64,000 nucleotides of DNA, taken from contig NZ_CBDCEO010000012.1 of assembly GCF_965215815.1 (NCBI RefSeq), positions 372,001-436,000 on the forward strand, written 5' to 3'. The stretch is from Poriferisodalis sp965215815. GTDB lineage: Bacteria; Actinomycetota; Acidimicrobiia; Acidimicrobiales; Poriferisodalaceae. A model generated the notes under the pieces. That model did no database searches. It was not told where the DNA came from and saw nothing but the letters and a program-made list of their open reading frames with translations. This document shows, piece after piece, positions 8,819 through 18,496 of the stretch (position 1 is the first letter of the stretch; each line of letters opens with the position of its first letter). Position numbers and translations under genes: made by a program.

Positions 8819-9664
8819 GTGCGTGTCGATGCGGTAAAGGCGAACGAATATGACCGCATACGAGTAGAGCCGCTCACCGGTTCGATCGGTGCCGAGATCG
8901 CCAACGTTGACCTGCGGGAACTTGACGACGAGCTGATGGCCGAACTGCAGGACGCGTGGTTGGCCCACAAGGTGCTGTTCTTTCGCGATCAGCACCTCAG
9001 CCAGGCCGAGCATGTGGCATATGGGCGGGCCCTTGGCGATCTGGAGATTCACCCCTTCGCCCCCTACGTCGACGATCACCCCGAGATCCTCGTGCTCGAG
9101 TCGACCGCCGAGAATTTCTATGCCGCCGAGACCTGGCACTCCGATGTGACGTTCCGGGAGAGTCCCCCGCTCGGCTCTGTCCTGATGGGTCGCATCGTCC
9201 CGTCATATGGCGGTGACACCTGCTTTGCGAACATGGAACTGGCCTACGAGCGGCTGCCGGATGACGTCAAGGAACAGATCGACGGCCGATTTGCGATCCA
9301 CTCCTACGTCAAGGCGTTCGGACGTCACATGAGCGAACGCAAGCGCGCCGAGGCCGCGGAGCAGTACCCGGACCAGAAGCACCCGGTCGTGCGCACGCAC
9401 CCCGTCACGGGTCGCCAGAGCCTGTACGTCAACCGCATTTTCACGCTCACCATCGACGGGATGACCCCCGATGAGAGCCGCTCGCTTCGGCAGCGCCTGT
9501 ACGACGAGGCGAGCAGACCCGAGTACCAATGCCGGTTCCGGTGGCGGCCGGAGTCAATCGCCCAGTGGGACAACCGCTGCACTCAGCACTACGCCGTCCC
9601 CGACCACGGCGGCATGCACCGCCGAATGGAGCGGGTGACCCTCATCGGCGACCGGCCTTTCTGA
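8819..9664 (+). CDS. TauD/TfdA-family 2-oxoglutarate-dependent dioxygenase
   Basis: This is an Fe(II)/2-oxoglutarate oxygenase of 281 residues. The facial triad begins with WHSDVTF (HxD) in the middle of the protein and is completed by the distal His in NRCTQHYAVPD; the 2OG-binding Arg is in RRMERVTL. Members hydroxylate sulfonates, phenoxyacids or other small acids; the substrate here is unknown. I chose the GTG at 8819 because it has GGAGGGGGAG upstream and the family homology starts right after it. The longer in-frame ATG at 8741 would add 26 residues without family character and would overlap the divergent gene. Confidence 0.9.
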   Translation: MRVDAVKANEYDRIRVEPLTGSIGAEIANVDLRELDDELMAELQDAWLAHKVLFFRDQHLSQAEHVAYGRALGDLEIHPFAPYVDDHPEILVLESTAENFYAAETWHSDVTFRESPPLGSVLMGRIVPSYGGDTCFANMELAYERLPDDVKEQIDGRFAIHSYVKAFGRHMSERKRAEAAEQYPDQKHPVVRTHPVTGRQSLYVNRIFTLTIDGMTPDESRSLRQRLYDEASRPEYQCRFRWRPESIAQWDNRCTQHYAVPDHGGMHRRMERVTLIGDRPF

Positions 9665-9759
9665 CCGGCGAAACGCTCCCTCGGCCTCCGCGAGAGGCCT
9701 GTGCGAGGATGATTGCGCCGGCCGGCGCGTCAAAGCGCGCACGCAGGGGGAGTTGACTC

Positions 9760-10881
9760 ATGCGGTTCGGGTTCTTGAGCGAGGGAACGACACCGCGGGG
9801 GATGACGCATCATCACCGGCTGCACGAGGTCATCCGCGAGGCGGAGCTCTGCGAGGAGATGGGGTGGGACTTCTGGGGAACCTCTGAGCAGCACTTTGCC
9901 CCTGGTGCCACGATCGCTGCGCCCGAGACGCTCTATGGCGCAGTCGCGATGCGCACGAGCCGGATCAAGCTCCGATTCATGTCGATCCTGATGCTGAAGT
10001 TCAACCACCCGATCAAGGTGGCGAATCACTTGGCGACAGTCGACATCCTGTCTCACGGTCGGGTCGAGCTGTGTACGGCCCGCTCCAACAACGTGAAGAC
10101 GCTGGATCCGTTCGAGGTCGACCCTTCCGACACCCGGGCGCAGTGGCGTGAAGGCCTCGAAGTGACAGTGAAGGCGCTCACGGAGTTCCCGATGGAGCAC
10201 CACGGCGAGTTTTACAACATCCCGCCGATCGAGGTGACCCCGCGGCTCTACCGCGAGGAGCTCTTTCCGATCTGGGTGGTCACCATCAGTCCCGAGACAC
10301 ACACGATTGCGGGAAACATGGGCCTGGGCGCCATCACCAATGACTCGTATCTTGGCTGGGACCACCTCGGGGAGTTGATTGGGCTGTACCGCGACGCCTG
10401 CAAGACGCCCGAACCGATAGCGCAGTACCCGGTCAACACGTCGCTCTGCTTCTGCCCTCTCACGAGTCATTGCGCTGCAACTCGGGAAGCGGCCGTCGAG
10501 GAATCCCGCCACGACGTGATCAGGTTCTTCCGCAGCACCTATGACATGTACGACCAGCTTGACCAGCGGTCGGGCTTCGAGGGCATCAACGAGATCCGCA
10601 AGATGAAGGAACACGAGAACGATCCGCTCGCCCTTGGAGAGTTCACCCCAACGATCATGATCGGCACGCCTGACGACCTTGTCGAGCGAATCAAGCGTCT
10701 CGAGGCGATGGGAGTCGACGAGATCGTCTTGCGCATCGACGATCTCGGCGTCTCAGCGCACCTGAAGGCGATCGAGCTCATCGGCAAGTACGTGATTCCG
10801 GAGTTCCGAGGGCCCAACGCCGTCAGACGGCAATCGATGTGGGGCGACTACGGGGTGGAGAAGCCTCGGTTCCTGATCTGA
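9760..10881 (+). CDS. LLM-class flavin-dependent monooxygenase
   Basis: This full-length luciferase-like TIM-barrel oxidoreductase has 373 residues. Family hallmarks include EEMGWDFWGTSEQHF near the N-terminus, KVANHLATVDILSHGRVELCTARSN and the C-terminal TIMIGTPDDLVERIKRLEAMGVDEIVLR. It uses reduced FMN or F420; the sequence does not decide. The start ATG follows GGGGGAG. A RidA-family gene follows after 58 bases, a pairing often seen in catabolic operons where an unstable imine or enamine product is cleared. Confidence 0.9.
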   Translation: MRFGFLSEGTTPRGMTHHHRLHEVIREAELCEEMGWDFWGTSEQHFAPGATIAAPETLYGAVAMRTSRIKLRFMSILMLKFNHPIKVANHLATVDILSHGRVELCTARSNNVKTLDPFEVDPSDTRAQWREGLEVTVKALTEFPMEHHGEFYNIPPIEVTPRLYREELFPIWVVTISPETHTIAGNMGLGAITNDSYLGWDHLGELIGLYRDACKTPEPIAQYPVNTSLCFCPLTSHCAATREAAVEESRHDVIRFFRSTYDMYDQLDQRSGFEGINEIRKMKEHENDPLALGEFTPTIMIGTPDDLVERIKRLEAMGVDEIVLRIDDLGVSAHLKAIELIGKYVIPEFRGPNAVRRQSMWGDYGVEKPRFLI

Positions 10882-10939
10882 TGGTCGTGGGAACATGACG
10901 AGACCAAGAATCTCATCCGATCACAAGGGGGAATGATCC

Positions 10940-11329
10940 ATGGCTGGCAAGGTCATACGTTCAGAGGCACTCATCGAGGCCCATCCGGTTCCTGAGCTCA
11001 TCCGATCGGGGGCTTTCTCCGTAGCGGTGCGAGCCGGACCGTCCATCTACATCTCGGGTTCCATCGCGAACGACTTGAGCAAGGGAATGGGCGGGCAGAC
11101 CGAGGAGATCTTCGACTACATGAGCCTCGCGCTGAGCGAGGAAGGCTTCTCGATGGCCGATGTCGTCAAGTTGCAGGCGTTCATCACCGACATCGAGCAG
11201 TACGGCGAGTACAGCGCAGCTCGGAAGAAGTACTTCCCGAGCGACCCGCCCGCAAGCACGACCGTGATCGCCGGGATCGTCATTCCCGGAGCGCTCATCG
11301 AGATCGAAGTGGTCGCTTACAAGGAGTAG
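10940..11329 (+). CDS. RidA/YjgF-family enamine/imine deaminase-like protein
   Basis: This 129-residue protein has the full Rid fold. Recognisable segments are VRAGPSIYISGSIANDL, the GGQTEEIFDYMSLALSEEGFSMADVVKLQAFITDI core and the C-terminal PPASTTVIAGIVIPGALIEIEVVA. Rid proteins form trimers that hydrolyse reactive enamine/imine intermediates; some members have other roles. It follows the flavin monooxygenase, and AAGGGGG lies upstream of the ATG. Confidence 0.9.
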   Translation: MAGKVIRSEALIEAHPVPELIRSGAFSVAVRAGPSIYISGSIANDLSKGMGGQTEEIFDYMSLALSEEGFSMADVVKLQAFITDIEQYGEYSAARKKYFPSDPPASTTVIAGIVIPGALIEIEVVAYKE

Positions 11330-11368
11330 TTGTCGCCAGCCCCGAGGCGACCGGCGGCGCTCGGCCGG

Positions 11369-12337
11369 CTACGCGTCGGCGCGTCGCAAGATGTGCTCGA
11401 CAATCTGGGGCCCGTGGGTGAACTGCAGGAAGTGGCCGGCGTCGGGCAGCACGTCGATCGGTGCGTTCATTCGTTCAGCCCACGTGCGACCCCACTCCTC
11501 GGTGAAGCCGTCGTCCTCAGCGCCCCAGACAAAGTGGGTGGCCTTGTTCCAGCCAAGCAGCACCCGGTAGTGCAGGGTCTGCCCGGCGCCGTTACCGCTG
11601 TCGTAGTCGCCGACGGGGATGGACAGCGGGAACCAGCGGGCACCGTTGAATCCTTCCTCGGGAAGGCCACGGAACGGCGCTGAGAATCCAGCGAACCTCA
11701 GTGCAGCTTCGCCGTCGAGATCCGGTTCGACGCCGGCTTTGATCGCGGGAACCACGTCGCGCGAGCGGACCATGCGGCCTGCCAGCAGGGGCACGAGCCC
11801 GATGCTCGGGCGCGGGTGCGCATACCGGCCACCGGGACCCCAGGCGTCGATCCACCGCAGGAAGCTCTCGTCGTATTCGAACTCGGGGTGATGGAGCCAG
11901 GTGTTCATGATGACGAGCCGGCTGAATCGCTCGGGCATCATCGCCGCCTGGGCGAGGCCGATCGGGCCGCCCCAGTCCTGGCAGACCACGGTGATGTCTG
12001 AGAGATCGAGGCCGCAGATGAGTGAGGTCAGGACCTCGGTGTGTCGGGCGATCGAGTACCAGTTCGGATCGGTCGGCTTGTCGCTTCGGCCGAAGCCGAG
12101 GTGATCGGGAGCGATGCAGCGGTACCCGGCGTCGACGAGGCCCGGGATCATCGTCCGGTAGAGGTACGCCCACGTCGGCATGCCGTGCAGCAGCAGCATG
12201 ACGGGTGCGTCCCGAGGTCCCTCATCGATGTAGTGGACGCGCAAGTCTTTCCACTGGTGGTACCGGGGCTCGTAGTCCCAGTCGCTGAGTGCGTCGAAGT
12301 GCGCTTCGTCGGTGCGAACGAATTCAGTCACGGTCAT
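11369..12337 (-). CDS. Alpha/beta hydrolase, haloalkane dehalogenase-like
   Basis: This 322-residue alpha/beta hydrolase has haloalkane-dehalogenase organisation: an HGMPTWAYLYR oxyanion region, a nucleophile elbow VCQDWGG with D121 followed by W122 (a halide-stabilising position), WGAEDDGF carrying the acid, and the base His in DAGHFLQF. Aspartate rather than serine at the elbow separates it from esterases. The ATG at 12337 gives the family's usual N-terminus; the long upstream extension of the frame is not supported. Halide release is the family activity; the true substrate is unknown. Confidence 0.85.
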   Translation of the reverse strand: MTVTEFVRTDEAHFDALSDWDYEPRYHQWKDLRVHYIDEGPRDAPVMLLLHGMPTWAYLYRTMIPGLVDAGYRCIAPDHLGFGRSDKPTDPNWYSIARHTEVLTSLICGLDLSDITVVCQDWGGPIGLAQAAMMPERFSRLVIMNTWLHHPEFEYDESFLRWIDAWGPGGRYAHPRPSIGLVPLLAGRMVRSRDVVPAIKAGVEPDLDGEAALRFAGFSAPFRGLPEEGFNGARWFPLSIPVGDYDSGNGAGQTLHYRVLLGWNKATHFVWGAEDDGFTEEWGRTWAERMNAPIDVLPDAGHFLQFTHGPQIVEHILRRADA

Positions 12338-12387
12338 CCCCCGGGGGCCTGTCGGAGCCAGCGAATGATGCCAGCTTCGGCTGCGGG

Positions 12388-13020
12388 TCAGCGCAGGTCG
12401 AGCGCCATTCGCTGTTCCATCGGGACGCCGTGGCTGTGGGGGATGGGCGCGATTGTCTGTGCTAGTGCCTCGAACCCGAATGCCTCGTAGAACTTGACCG
12501 CTGGGTTGTCGGACAGCACGTCGAGGTGGACCGCCCGGTACCCCTCGTCTGTGGCGCGTTCGATGGCGTCCTTCATCAGTGCAGCGCCGATCCCTTGGCC
12601 GTGCCGGTCGGGCCGGACCGACAGCGCATGGACGTAGTAGGCGCTTGAGGGGATGACGACGTTGAGGTAACTGGCGAGGTAAGAGCGCCGCCCAAGCTCT
12701 GCGAACTCGGCGGGGGTGAACACGCCGTCGTCGAGGATCGGCTGCCACAGCGGTCGCAGGGTCTTCTTGCGACGGTCGAACTCGGGACCCGAAAAACCGA
12801 TCTCGATGCCCAACAGATCGTCGCCGTCGATTGCGAGCCTGGTCTCGTCGAAGGCGTAAAGCGTGCCTTCGGCGAGCCATGAGTCGCCCACCAGACGGTC
12901 GAACGCCGCGCGGGGGCCGAATTGGTAGTCGTACGTCGAAGGCCCGGTGGCATAGGCCAGCTCCACTACCTCGTCGGTGAGCTGTGCAGCCCGGTCGCGG
13001 TCGACAGTGACGATCTCCAT
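12388..13020 (-). CDS. GNAT-family N-acetyltransferase
   Basis: This GCN5-related acetyltransferase has 210 residues. The acetyl-CoA pyrophosphate loop is RPDRHGQGIGAAL in the C-terminal half, followed by GYRAVHLDVLSDNPAVKFYEAFGFE, the usual strand and helix. The N-terminal half is less typical and gives no substrate hint. ATG 13020 is preferred because a GGGGG run sits just upstream; an in-frame TTG at 13032 is possible. It ends 50 bases upstream of the dehalogenase-like gene on the same strand. Confidence 0.85.
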   Translation of the reverse strand: MEIVTVDRDRAAQLTDEVVELAYATGPSTYDYQFGPRAAFDRLVGDSWLAEGTLYAFDETRLAIDGDDLLGIEIGFSGPEFDRRKKTLRPLWQPILDDGVFTPAEFAELGRRSYLASYLNVVIPSSAYYVHALSVRPDRHGQGIGAALMKDAIERATDEGYRAVHLDVLSDNPAVKFYEAFGFEALAQTIAPIPHSHGVPMEQRMALDLR

Positions 13021-13262
13021 CGCTACCCCCAAAGGTCGCTAACGGTCCTCGCTCAGCGACGCTACTCCGATGAGATTTCCGTATCGTCCCGAGAGTCGGA
13101 AGTGGAGGGAGGGATGAGAGAGAAACTCGGTCATGGTGAGAGGGTCAGCGGTCGGGCCTGGATATGACTCAGGGCGTGACGGGCTTGTCACAGGGGGGCC
13201 TTAGCGTCGCAGCCCACGGGGCTACACGGATGTAGTTTGGCGACAGGAGTCGGGGCTCGGCG

Positions 13263-14954
13263 ATGAGGGGTACCCAGTTGACGTTGACGAGCGAGGCACT
13301 GCCGCCTCCGGCGTGGGTGCCGGACCCAGACGGCGAGCACGGCGAGGTATTCACGCGCCGGTGGGTGGTGGACCTCATCTTGGATTTGGTCGGCTACCGG
13401 CCCGAGGCTGACCTCGGTGCCTCCACCATCGTGGAACCGGCGTGTGGCTGCGGGGCCTTCCTGCTTCCCATCATCGAGCGGCTGTCCGAATCCTGCGCAA
13501 TGCATGGACGAGTGCTCGCTGATCTCGACGACGCAGTCCAGGGCTTCGACCTATTGGCGCACAACGCCGAACACACGCGTAAGACCGTCGCCGCCAAGCT
13601 CTTGGAACTCGGTGAGTCGTTAAGCACTGCCGAGCACCTAGCCCAAAGCTGGGTCACGACGGGCGACTTCCTGCTCACCGATCATGGGGACGATGTCGCT
13701 GACTTCGTAGTCGGCAATCCGCCCTATGTCCGGCTGGAACAGATACCGGACGACGTCAGCGACGCTTACCGGTCCGAGTGCTCGACAATGCGGGGCCGAG
13801 CAGACCTGTTCGTCGGATTCTTCGAGAAGGGCTTGGCGCTACTGGCGCCAGGCGGGCGGCTCGGGTTCATCTGTGCCGATCGTTGGATGCGCAACCAATA
13901 CGGCGCCCGATTGCGCCAGCTCGTCGGCGACCGGTACGCACTTGAAGCGCTCATCGAGATGCACGACGCCGACGCATTCGAAGCCTCGGTGTCTTCCTAC
14001 CCAGCCATCACCGTTCTGCGCAATGCGCCGCAAGGACGGGTAAAGCTCGTCGAGGCCCGTCCTTCATTTGACGAAGCGGCAAGCCGCCGTCTTGCACCCT
14101 GGCTTCGCTCAGAAGCAGACGAGGAGCCGGCCGACGCTTCTTTCGAGGTCGCGGAGCTGAAGGGATGGCTCACAGGCGGCGATCACTGGCCGACAGGTTC
14201 GCCGTACGTCCTCGAACTATTGGCCGACCTCGAATCCCGATTCCCTCCGCTCGAAGATCCGCGGACCGGTACGCGAGTCGGAATCGGCATCGCGACCGGC
14301 TGCGATGAGGTCTACATCTCTGACGCCCCGCAGGGCATCGAGGACGATCGGCTGCTGCCTCTCGTGACTGCCGGCGACATCGCCAGCGGGCAACCGAAGT
14401 GGGGCGGCCGCTACTTGATCAACCCATGGGAAGACGGCCGGCTCGTAGACCTCGCCGAGTTCCCCCGTCTTGCTGCGTACTTTCGAGTCCACGAGTCACG
14501 GGTACGCCGCCGGCATGTTGCGAGGCGTCGGCCGAGCACTTGGTACAGGACAATCGACCGTGTGACCCCTGGTCTGCGGGAACGACCCAAGCTGCTGATT
14601 CCGGACATCAAGTCGGCTGCTCATCCGGTGCTCGACGAGGGGCACTACTACCCCCACCACAACCTTTACTTCGTCGTCTCGGACGTCTGGGACCTCGAAG
14701 TACTCGGCGGCCTCTTGCTGTCCGATATCGCAAACCTGTTCGTCGGGGCCTACTGCGTCAAGATGCGAGGTGGGACGTATCGCTTCCAAGCGCAATACCT
14801 GCGCAAGATCCGAGTTCCGCACCTGTCGTCAATCAGCGCAGACGACAAGAGCCGGTTGAGGCGGGCTTTCAGGACGCGCGACCGAGCGGCGGCAACCGCG
14901 GTGGCGCAGTGCATCTACGGTGTAACGCTGCCCGCAGAGCGGGTCGCGGCTTGA
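13263..14954 (+). CDS. N6-adenine DNA methyltransferase (Eco57I-type methylase domain)
   Basis: This 563-residue class I SAM methyltransferase has motif I EPACGCGAFLLP at about residue 58 and the N6-adenine catalytic motif NPPYVRLE with NPPY at 152-155. The C-terminal half (about 300-550) should carry target recognition and includes the PKLLIPDIK...AHPVLDEG stretch seen in Eco57I-type methylases. It modifies adenine in a specific DNA sequence. A partner endonuclease gene follows 39 bases later but is broken, so this now looks like a solitary methylase left from a restriction-modification pair. Confidence 0.9.
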   Translation: MRGTQLTLTSEALPPPAWVPDPDGEHGEVFTRRWVVDLILDLVGYRPEADLGASTIVEPACGCGAFLLPIIERLSESCAMHGRVLADLDDAVQGFDLLAHNAEHTRKTVAAKLLELGESLSTAEHLAQSWVTTGDFLLTDHGDDVADFVVGNPPYVRLEQIPDDVSDAYRSECSTMRGRADLFVGFFEKGLALLAPGGRLGFICADRWMRNQYGARLRQLVGDRYALEALIEMHDADAFEASVSSYPAITVLRNAPQGRVKLVEARPSFDEAASRRLAPWLRSEADEEPADASFEVAELKGWLTGGDHWPTGSPYVLELLADLESRFPPLEDPRTGTRVGIGIATGCDEVYISDAPQGIEDDRLLPLVTAGDIASGQPKWGGRYLINPWEDGRLVDLAEFPRLAAYFRVHESRVRRRHVARRRPSTWYRTIDRVTPGLRERPKLLIPDIKSAAHPVLDEGHYYPHHNLYFVVSDVWDLEVLGGLLLSDIANLFVGAYCVKMRGGTYRFQAQYLRKIRVPHLSSISADDKSRLRRAFRTRDRAAATAVAQCIYGVTLPAERVAA

Positions 14955-14993
14955 CGCCGCCCGCCACGCAGCGCCGACCCGACAGGGATCTCA

Positions 14994-15869
14994 ATGGCCC
15001 AACCGCAGAAGCTTGACCGCTTCGATGCATTCATTCCAAGGGAGCCGTTCGTCAATCCGTGGCGGCGCGACGGAAGCTACGCGCCCGACTTCGAATTGCT
15101 CTCACTCCTGCTCAGAGAAGCGGTCGGCACATAACAGAGCTCTGGCATCGTGGCGGGCGCCACAGATGTGTGGGCCGCAGAAGAACTCCGTCGAGCTGGC
15201 CTCGACGCCAGATTCCGCGAATCCTTCCACGTGATGTACGTGAGTTCGTCGAGCGAGGCCTAACCCGCAGCCTCCGTTCGCAGGTAGAAGGCCGATACAA
15301 CACGCAGGGGGCACGGCGAGCGCTGCCTGCTGAGGCCCGCGTGATGGGCCGCCTATCTCAAGCAGGGTGATGTGGTCATCGCGTCATGGGCGGCGGGCGT
15401 CGAGGTGCTGATTTCGACCAAGACGATGCTGTCGAGTTACGCCAAGAACCTGCGGAACCGGTTCGAAGAGGGATACGGCGACGCAAAAAACCTTCGAGGT
15501 CGCCATCCACTGTCCTCACTCGGGTTCCTCTCCGTCGCAGGCGCCGACATTCCGGACCAAGAACTTGACTTCGCGATCGACATGCTCCGAAAGCTCACGT
15601 CAGGGCCCGATGTTTCCGACTGTTGCTGCTTGCTGCTCTTCGGAGTGGCGGACAAGGCCGAGATCACGGAGTCGGGTGCAGCAGAGCGATCGATCGCCGA
15701 CGAAGCACCTCGGGAGCCGAACACAGAGGTCGAGCTCGTGCACGACAGGACGCCGGAGGATCTCTCGGCTGGTGCGTTCTTTCGGCGACTCGTCTCCAAA
15801 GCGCTCACCCATATGCCGGTAAGCGTGTACACGCAGGTGCGTGAGCGCCAAGCTACAGCGACCCATTGA
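14994..15869 (+). pseudogene. Decayed type II restriction endonuclease, partner of the upstream methylase
   Basis: A start ATG at 14994 opens a frame that meets TAA at 15132 after 46 residues. The same frame then continues with protein-like sequence (WAAEELRRAGLDARFRESF). Good sequence moves to another frame (REFVERGLTRSL...ARRALPAEARVM, about 15240-15350). From about 15345 the first frame returns with WAAYLKQGDVVIASWAAGVEVLISTKTM and runs to 15869. The conserved STKTM...NRFEE...GDAKNLRGRHPL segment is what I recall from XamI-like endonucleases, though that family name is from memory. One stop and at least two frameshifts mean it cannot make the full protein. Confidence 0.75.
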
Positions 15870-16084
15870 ACGTTCGGGCTCTCAAGTCAGAGGTCGTTCA
15901 GTCCTCCTAGAAAGATGGACTCGGGCTACGACACCGCAGAAACAAGCCCCTCGTGGCCGACGTGCATTTCGGGCTAGCGGACTCGTCGGCGCAGCAGGCA
16001 CATCAAGGGTTACGACACGACTGGAGGAGTAGCGTCGTTGCGGATCGCTCGTTGTGCGAGCCGAAGATTCCGAGACGTGTTTCC

Positions 16085-16972
16085 ATGAGCATGACCGCTA
16101 CTCGTTCGCTCCGCAGGACCCCGGCCACAGCCGGGCTCGAGCCCATCCTCGGGGCGCTTCGTGACGACGGTGGCGTGATTGTCGAGGGGATGTTCGGGGC
16201 CGAGCCCATCGCCCAGATGCGTGCCGCTGCCGACGCGTTTGCCCGAGGTGTCGAGCCGGGAGGTGCGACACAGGGACTCGGCGAGGACGGCAAGCGGTTC
16301 GTTGGGGCGAACACGATCCGCTTTTCGAGCTTGGCCCGGCTGTCGCCGGCGTTCTTCGACATTCTCGACAACGAGCTGTATGCAGCGATTGCCGATGCGA
16401 TGCTGCTGCCGGTCTGCGGCTCGTACTGGCTGAACACCGCGCAGGTGATGTACATCGGGCCGGGGGAGCCGGAGCAGATGCTGCACCGCGACGCCAACAA
16501 CTGGTGGGCGTTCGTCAAGGCGACATGGCCAAATTCGCCGGAGGTCACGGTCAGCGCCATGATCGGGCTGGATGAGGTCACCGAGGAACTCGGCGCAACC
16601 CGGGTGGTGCCGGGCAGCCATCGTCAGTCCGAACTTGCTCGCTATGAGGAGCGCCCCTCGGTGCCGGCTGAGCTTGGGCCGGGGGACGCCCTCGTCTACT
16701 CGGGCTATGTGCTGCACGGGGGCGGCGCCAATCTCGCTGCGGATCAGTGGCGCAGGGCGATGCACGTCAGCTTCGTAGCTGGCTGGCTGACCCCTGAAGA
16801 AGCCAGCCCGTTGGACTTCAGCCTCGGCGAGCTGTCCGGGTGCAGCGAGCGCGTCCAACGGCTGCTCGGGCACCGCTCCTACGACCCTCGCCCGTACAAC
16901 GGGGGTGGCCTGTGGCTGCGTCACGTCCGCGAGATGCAGGACGTGGTGACCCAGGACGGCAACCCAGCCTGA
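16085..16972 (+). CDS. Phytanoyl-CoA dioxygenase (PhyH)-family oxygenase
   Basis: This is an Fe(II)/2OG oxygenase of 295 residues. The HxD is in MLHRDANNWW, and the distal His is in YVLHGGGANLAADQWRRAMHVSF together with the 2OG-binding Arg. PhyH members hydroxylate lipids, antibiotics or other metabolites; no substrate is evident. I chose ATG 16085 because the family's N-terminus begins there; the open frame reaches back to 15953 without resemblance to the family. It is convergent with the His-rich lipoprotein gene. Confidence 0.85.
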   Translation: MSMTATRSLRRTPATAGLEPILGALRDDGGVIVEGMFGAEPIAQMRAAADAFARGVEPGGATQGLGEDGKRFVGANTIRFSSLARLSPAFFDILDNELYAAIADAMLLPVCGSYWLNTAQVMYIGPGEPEQMLHRDANNWWAFVKATWPNSPEVTVSAMIGLDEVTEELGATRVVPGSHRQSELARYEERPSVPAELGPGDALVYSGYVLHGGGANLAADQWRRAMHVSFVAGWLTPEEASPLDFSLGELSGCSERVQRLLGHRSYDPRPYNGGGLWLRHVREMQDVVTQDGNPA

Positions 16973-17006
16973 GCCGACCGTCCTCGGGCGACACGTGAGC
17001 CGCGAT

Positions 17007-18347
17007 CTAGTTGGACGACTCGTCGTGCTCGGCGTCTTCTTCGGTGCCGTGCCCAGCGTCTCCCTCGGTGCCGTGCTCGTCGCTGCCTGATTCGGGATGG
17101 GCGCTCCAGGCGTCGAATTGCTCACCGTCCGCGGTGAGGGTGATCTGGGCTGACTCACCCGGTTGCAGGTCGCCTGGGGTGGTAGGTCCGAGTTCGACTC
17201 CGTTGGACAGGTGGACTTCGACGCGGACTCGGTTGAGGACAGTGTCGGTTGTGTTGGTGACGGTCCCCACGAAGGCATCTTGGACGGGGTCGTAGCGAAG
17301 GACGAGTCGGACACCCCTACGGCTCTCGTCGTGCGTCTCGTCCTTGGCGTAGCGGGTGCCGGATTCCTCGCCGCCTTCAGTGCTCTCCGCAGCGCTCTCT
17401 GCAGCCGACGAGCCGGGGCAGGGGGTGACCTCTGGGTGGAGGCTGTACGTGTCGCCGGGCATTGCGTCAAATCCCAAGACCACAGTGCGAGCCTGACCGG
17501 GCGCCCAATCGACATCGACGGTTGGGCCGAGTTCGAGGGTCGAACCGCCACGGCCGACATGGATCTCAAGGCGACCGCCGCAGATTGGCTGGCTCGTGCT
17601 GTTGGTCATCACGCCCGTGAACGCCTTGGCGGTCGGGTCAAAGACGATATTCACATCGAAGCCGTTGATGTTGGCCACCGAGGGCTGATCGATCGACAAG
17701 CCGAGGCCTTCGTTCTCTTCGCCGCCCTCGCTGCCTTCGTGCCCGCCCTCGCTGCCTTCGGACCCGCCTTCGGACCCGCCTTCGCCGCTTTCGAATGAAC
17801 CGTGTGCGGGCGTGTTGTTGCAGGTGAATGTTTCTGTCTCTACGGACCAGGTCGCAAATGATCCAGAATCCGCCGTCAGAGTGAAGGTGGCCCTCTCGCG
17901 AACCTCCAGCGACGGGATCACCAGGCTCTGAGAATTGGCTTTGTCGCCGTCAAGTATCACCTTGATCCTTGAATCGCATAATCCTTCGGAGGCTTCGTTC
18001 TTGACCCGACCCAAGAATGACCCGCTCGTGCTGTCATAGGAAAGAGCGAACTCGAGGCCGTTGAGCTTGTCGGCGTAGTAGTCGTCGGCCCGCACCTCCG
18101 GGCCCGAGAAGACCCCGCGGCTGATCCCGCTGGTGGTCAGATACGTAGCCGACGCAGGGGCAGAACCGCCCTCAGGGCCGTCTTCGCGGGCAGCGATGGT
18201 GTTTGCGTCCTCCGAGCCGCCGTGCTCACCGGAGGATTCGCCGCCGCCGTGTTCGCCTTCGGATTCGTTGTCGCCTCCGCAGGCGGCAAGCAGCAGGCCC
18301 AAGCACAGGGCCAGTGCGGCGAAGAGAGAGCATTTGCGATTGGTCAT
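17007..18347 (-). CDS. Acidic His-rich lipoprotein with three FxLYD-like repeats
   Basis: This 446-residue predicted lipoprotein has a hydrophobic signal, lipobox LLAAC (C23) and GG. Acidic Gly/Ser/His linkers (EHGGGESSGEHGG, SEGGHEGSEGG, and a C-terminal DEHGTEGDAGHGTEEDAEHD) separate three related domains of about 75-95 residues, each with the pattern [Y/F]D..[S/K/D].[F].G.V.N.....[I/V]. Their starts are at about residues 92, 235 and 350. The beta-sandwich character recalls FxLYD-type domains. His/Asp/Glu clusters suggest metal binding at the cell surface, which is inference. ATG 18347 has AGGAG upstream. It is divergent from a two-component system. Confidence 0.7.
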   Translation of the reverse strand: MTNRKCSLFAALALCLGLLLAACGGDNESEGEHGGGESSGEHGGSEDANTIAAREDGPEGGSAPASATYLTTSGISRGVFSGPEVRADDYYADKLNGLEFALSYDSTSGSFLGRVKNEASEGLCDSRIKVILDGDKANSQSLVIPSLEVRERATFTLTADSGSFATWSVETETFTCNNTPAHGSFESGEGGSEGGSEGSEGGHEGSEGGEENEGLGLSIDQPSVANINGFDVNIVFDPTAKAFTGVMTNSTSQPICGGRLEIHVGRGGSTLELGPTVDVDWAPGQARTVVLGFDAMPGDTYSLHPEVTPCPGSSAAESAAESTEGGEESGTRYAKDETHDESRRGVRLVLRYDPVQDAFVGTVTNTTDTVLNRVRVEVHLSNGVELGPTTPGDLQPGESAQITLTADGEQFDAWSAHPESGSDEHGTEGDAGHGTEEDAEHDESSN

Positions 18348-18442
18348 GAGTGAAGAACTCCTTGGTTTCGATCGCGGAAGCGACCTCATCGAGACGCATG
18401 GTCGTTCCCGAACACTGAGAGACGGGTAAGAACGACCGCCTG

Positions 18443-18462
18443 TCTTCTCAGTCTTCTCTCAG
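18443..18462 (+). promoter_or_regulatory. Candidate response-regulator operator, direct repeat
   Basis: Two direct copies, TCTTCTCAG (18443-18451) and TCTTCTCTCAG (18452-18462), are followed by CTTCCTCT, about 35 bases before the response regulator. OmpR-type regulators typically bind direct repeats with roughly one helical turn of spacing. The position between the divergent lipoprotein and two-component genes makes autoregulation and coregulation plausible. Confidence 0.45.
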
Positions 18463-18496
18463 CTTCCTCTTGGCAATCCTCGGCCAAGATGGGCAT

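Noticed and set aside
13033..13262. Intergenic stretch before the methylase, searched for a small controller gene
   Set aside because: Only short frames without an HTH or ribosome-binding site are present, so no control protein was called.
15870..16084. Open frame reaching upstream of the PhyH gene (from 15953)
   Set aside because: The first 44 codons show no similarity to the PhyH family and lie in decayed sequence after the endonuclease remnant, so the later ATG was used.
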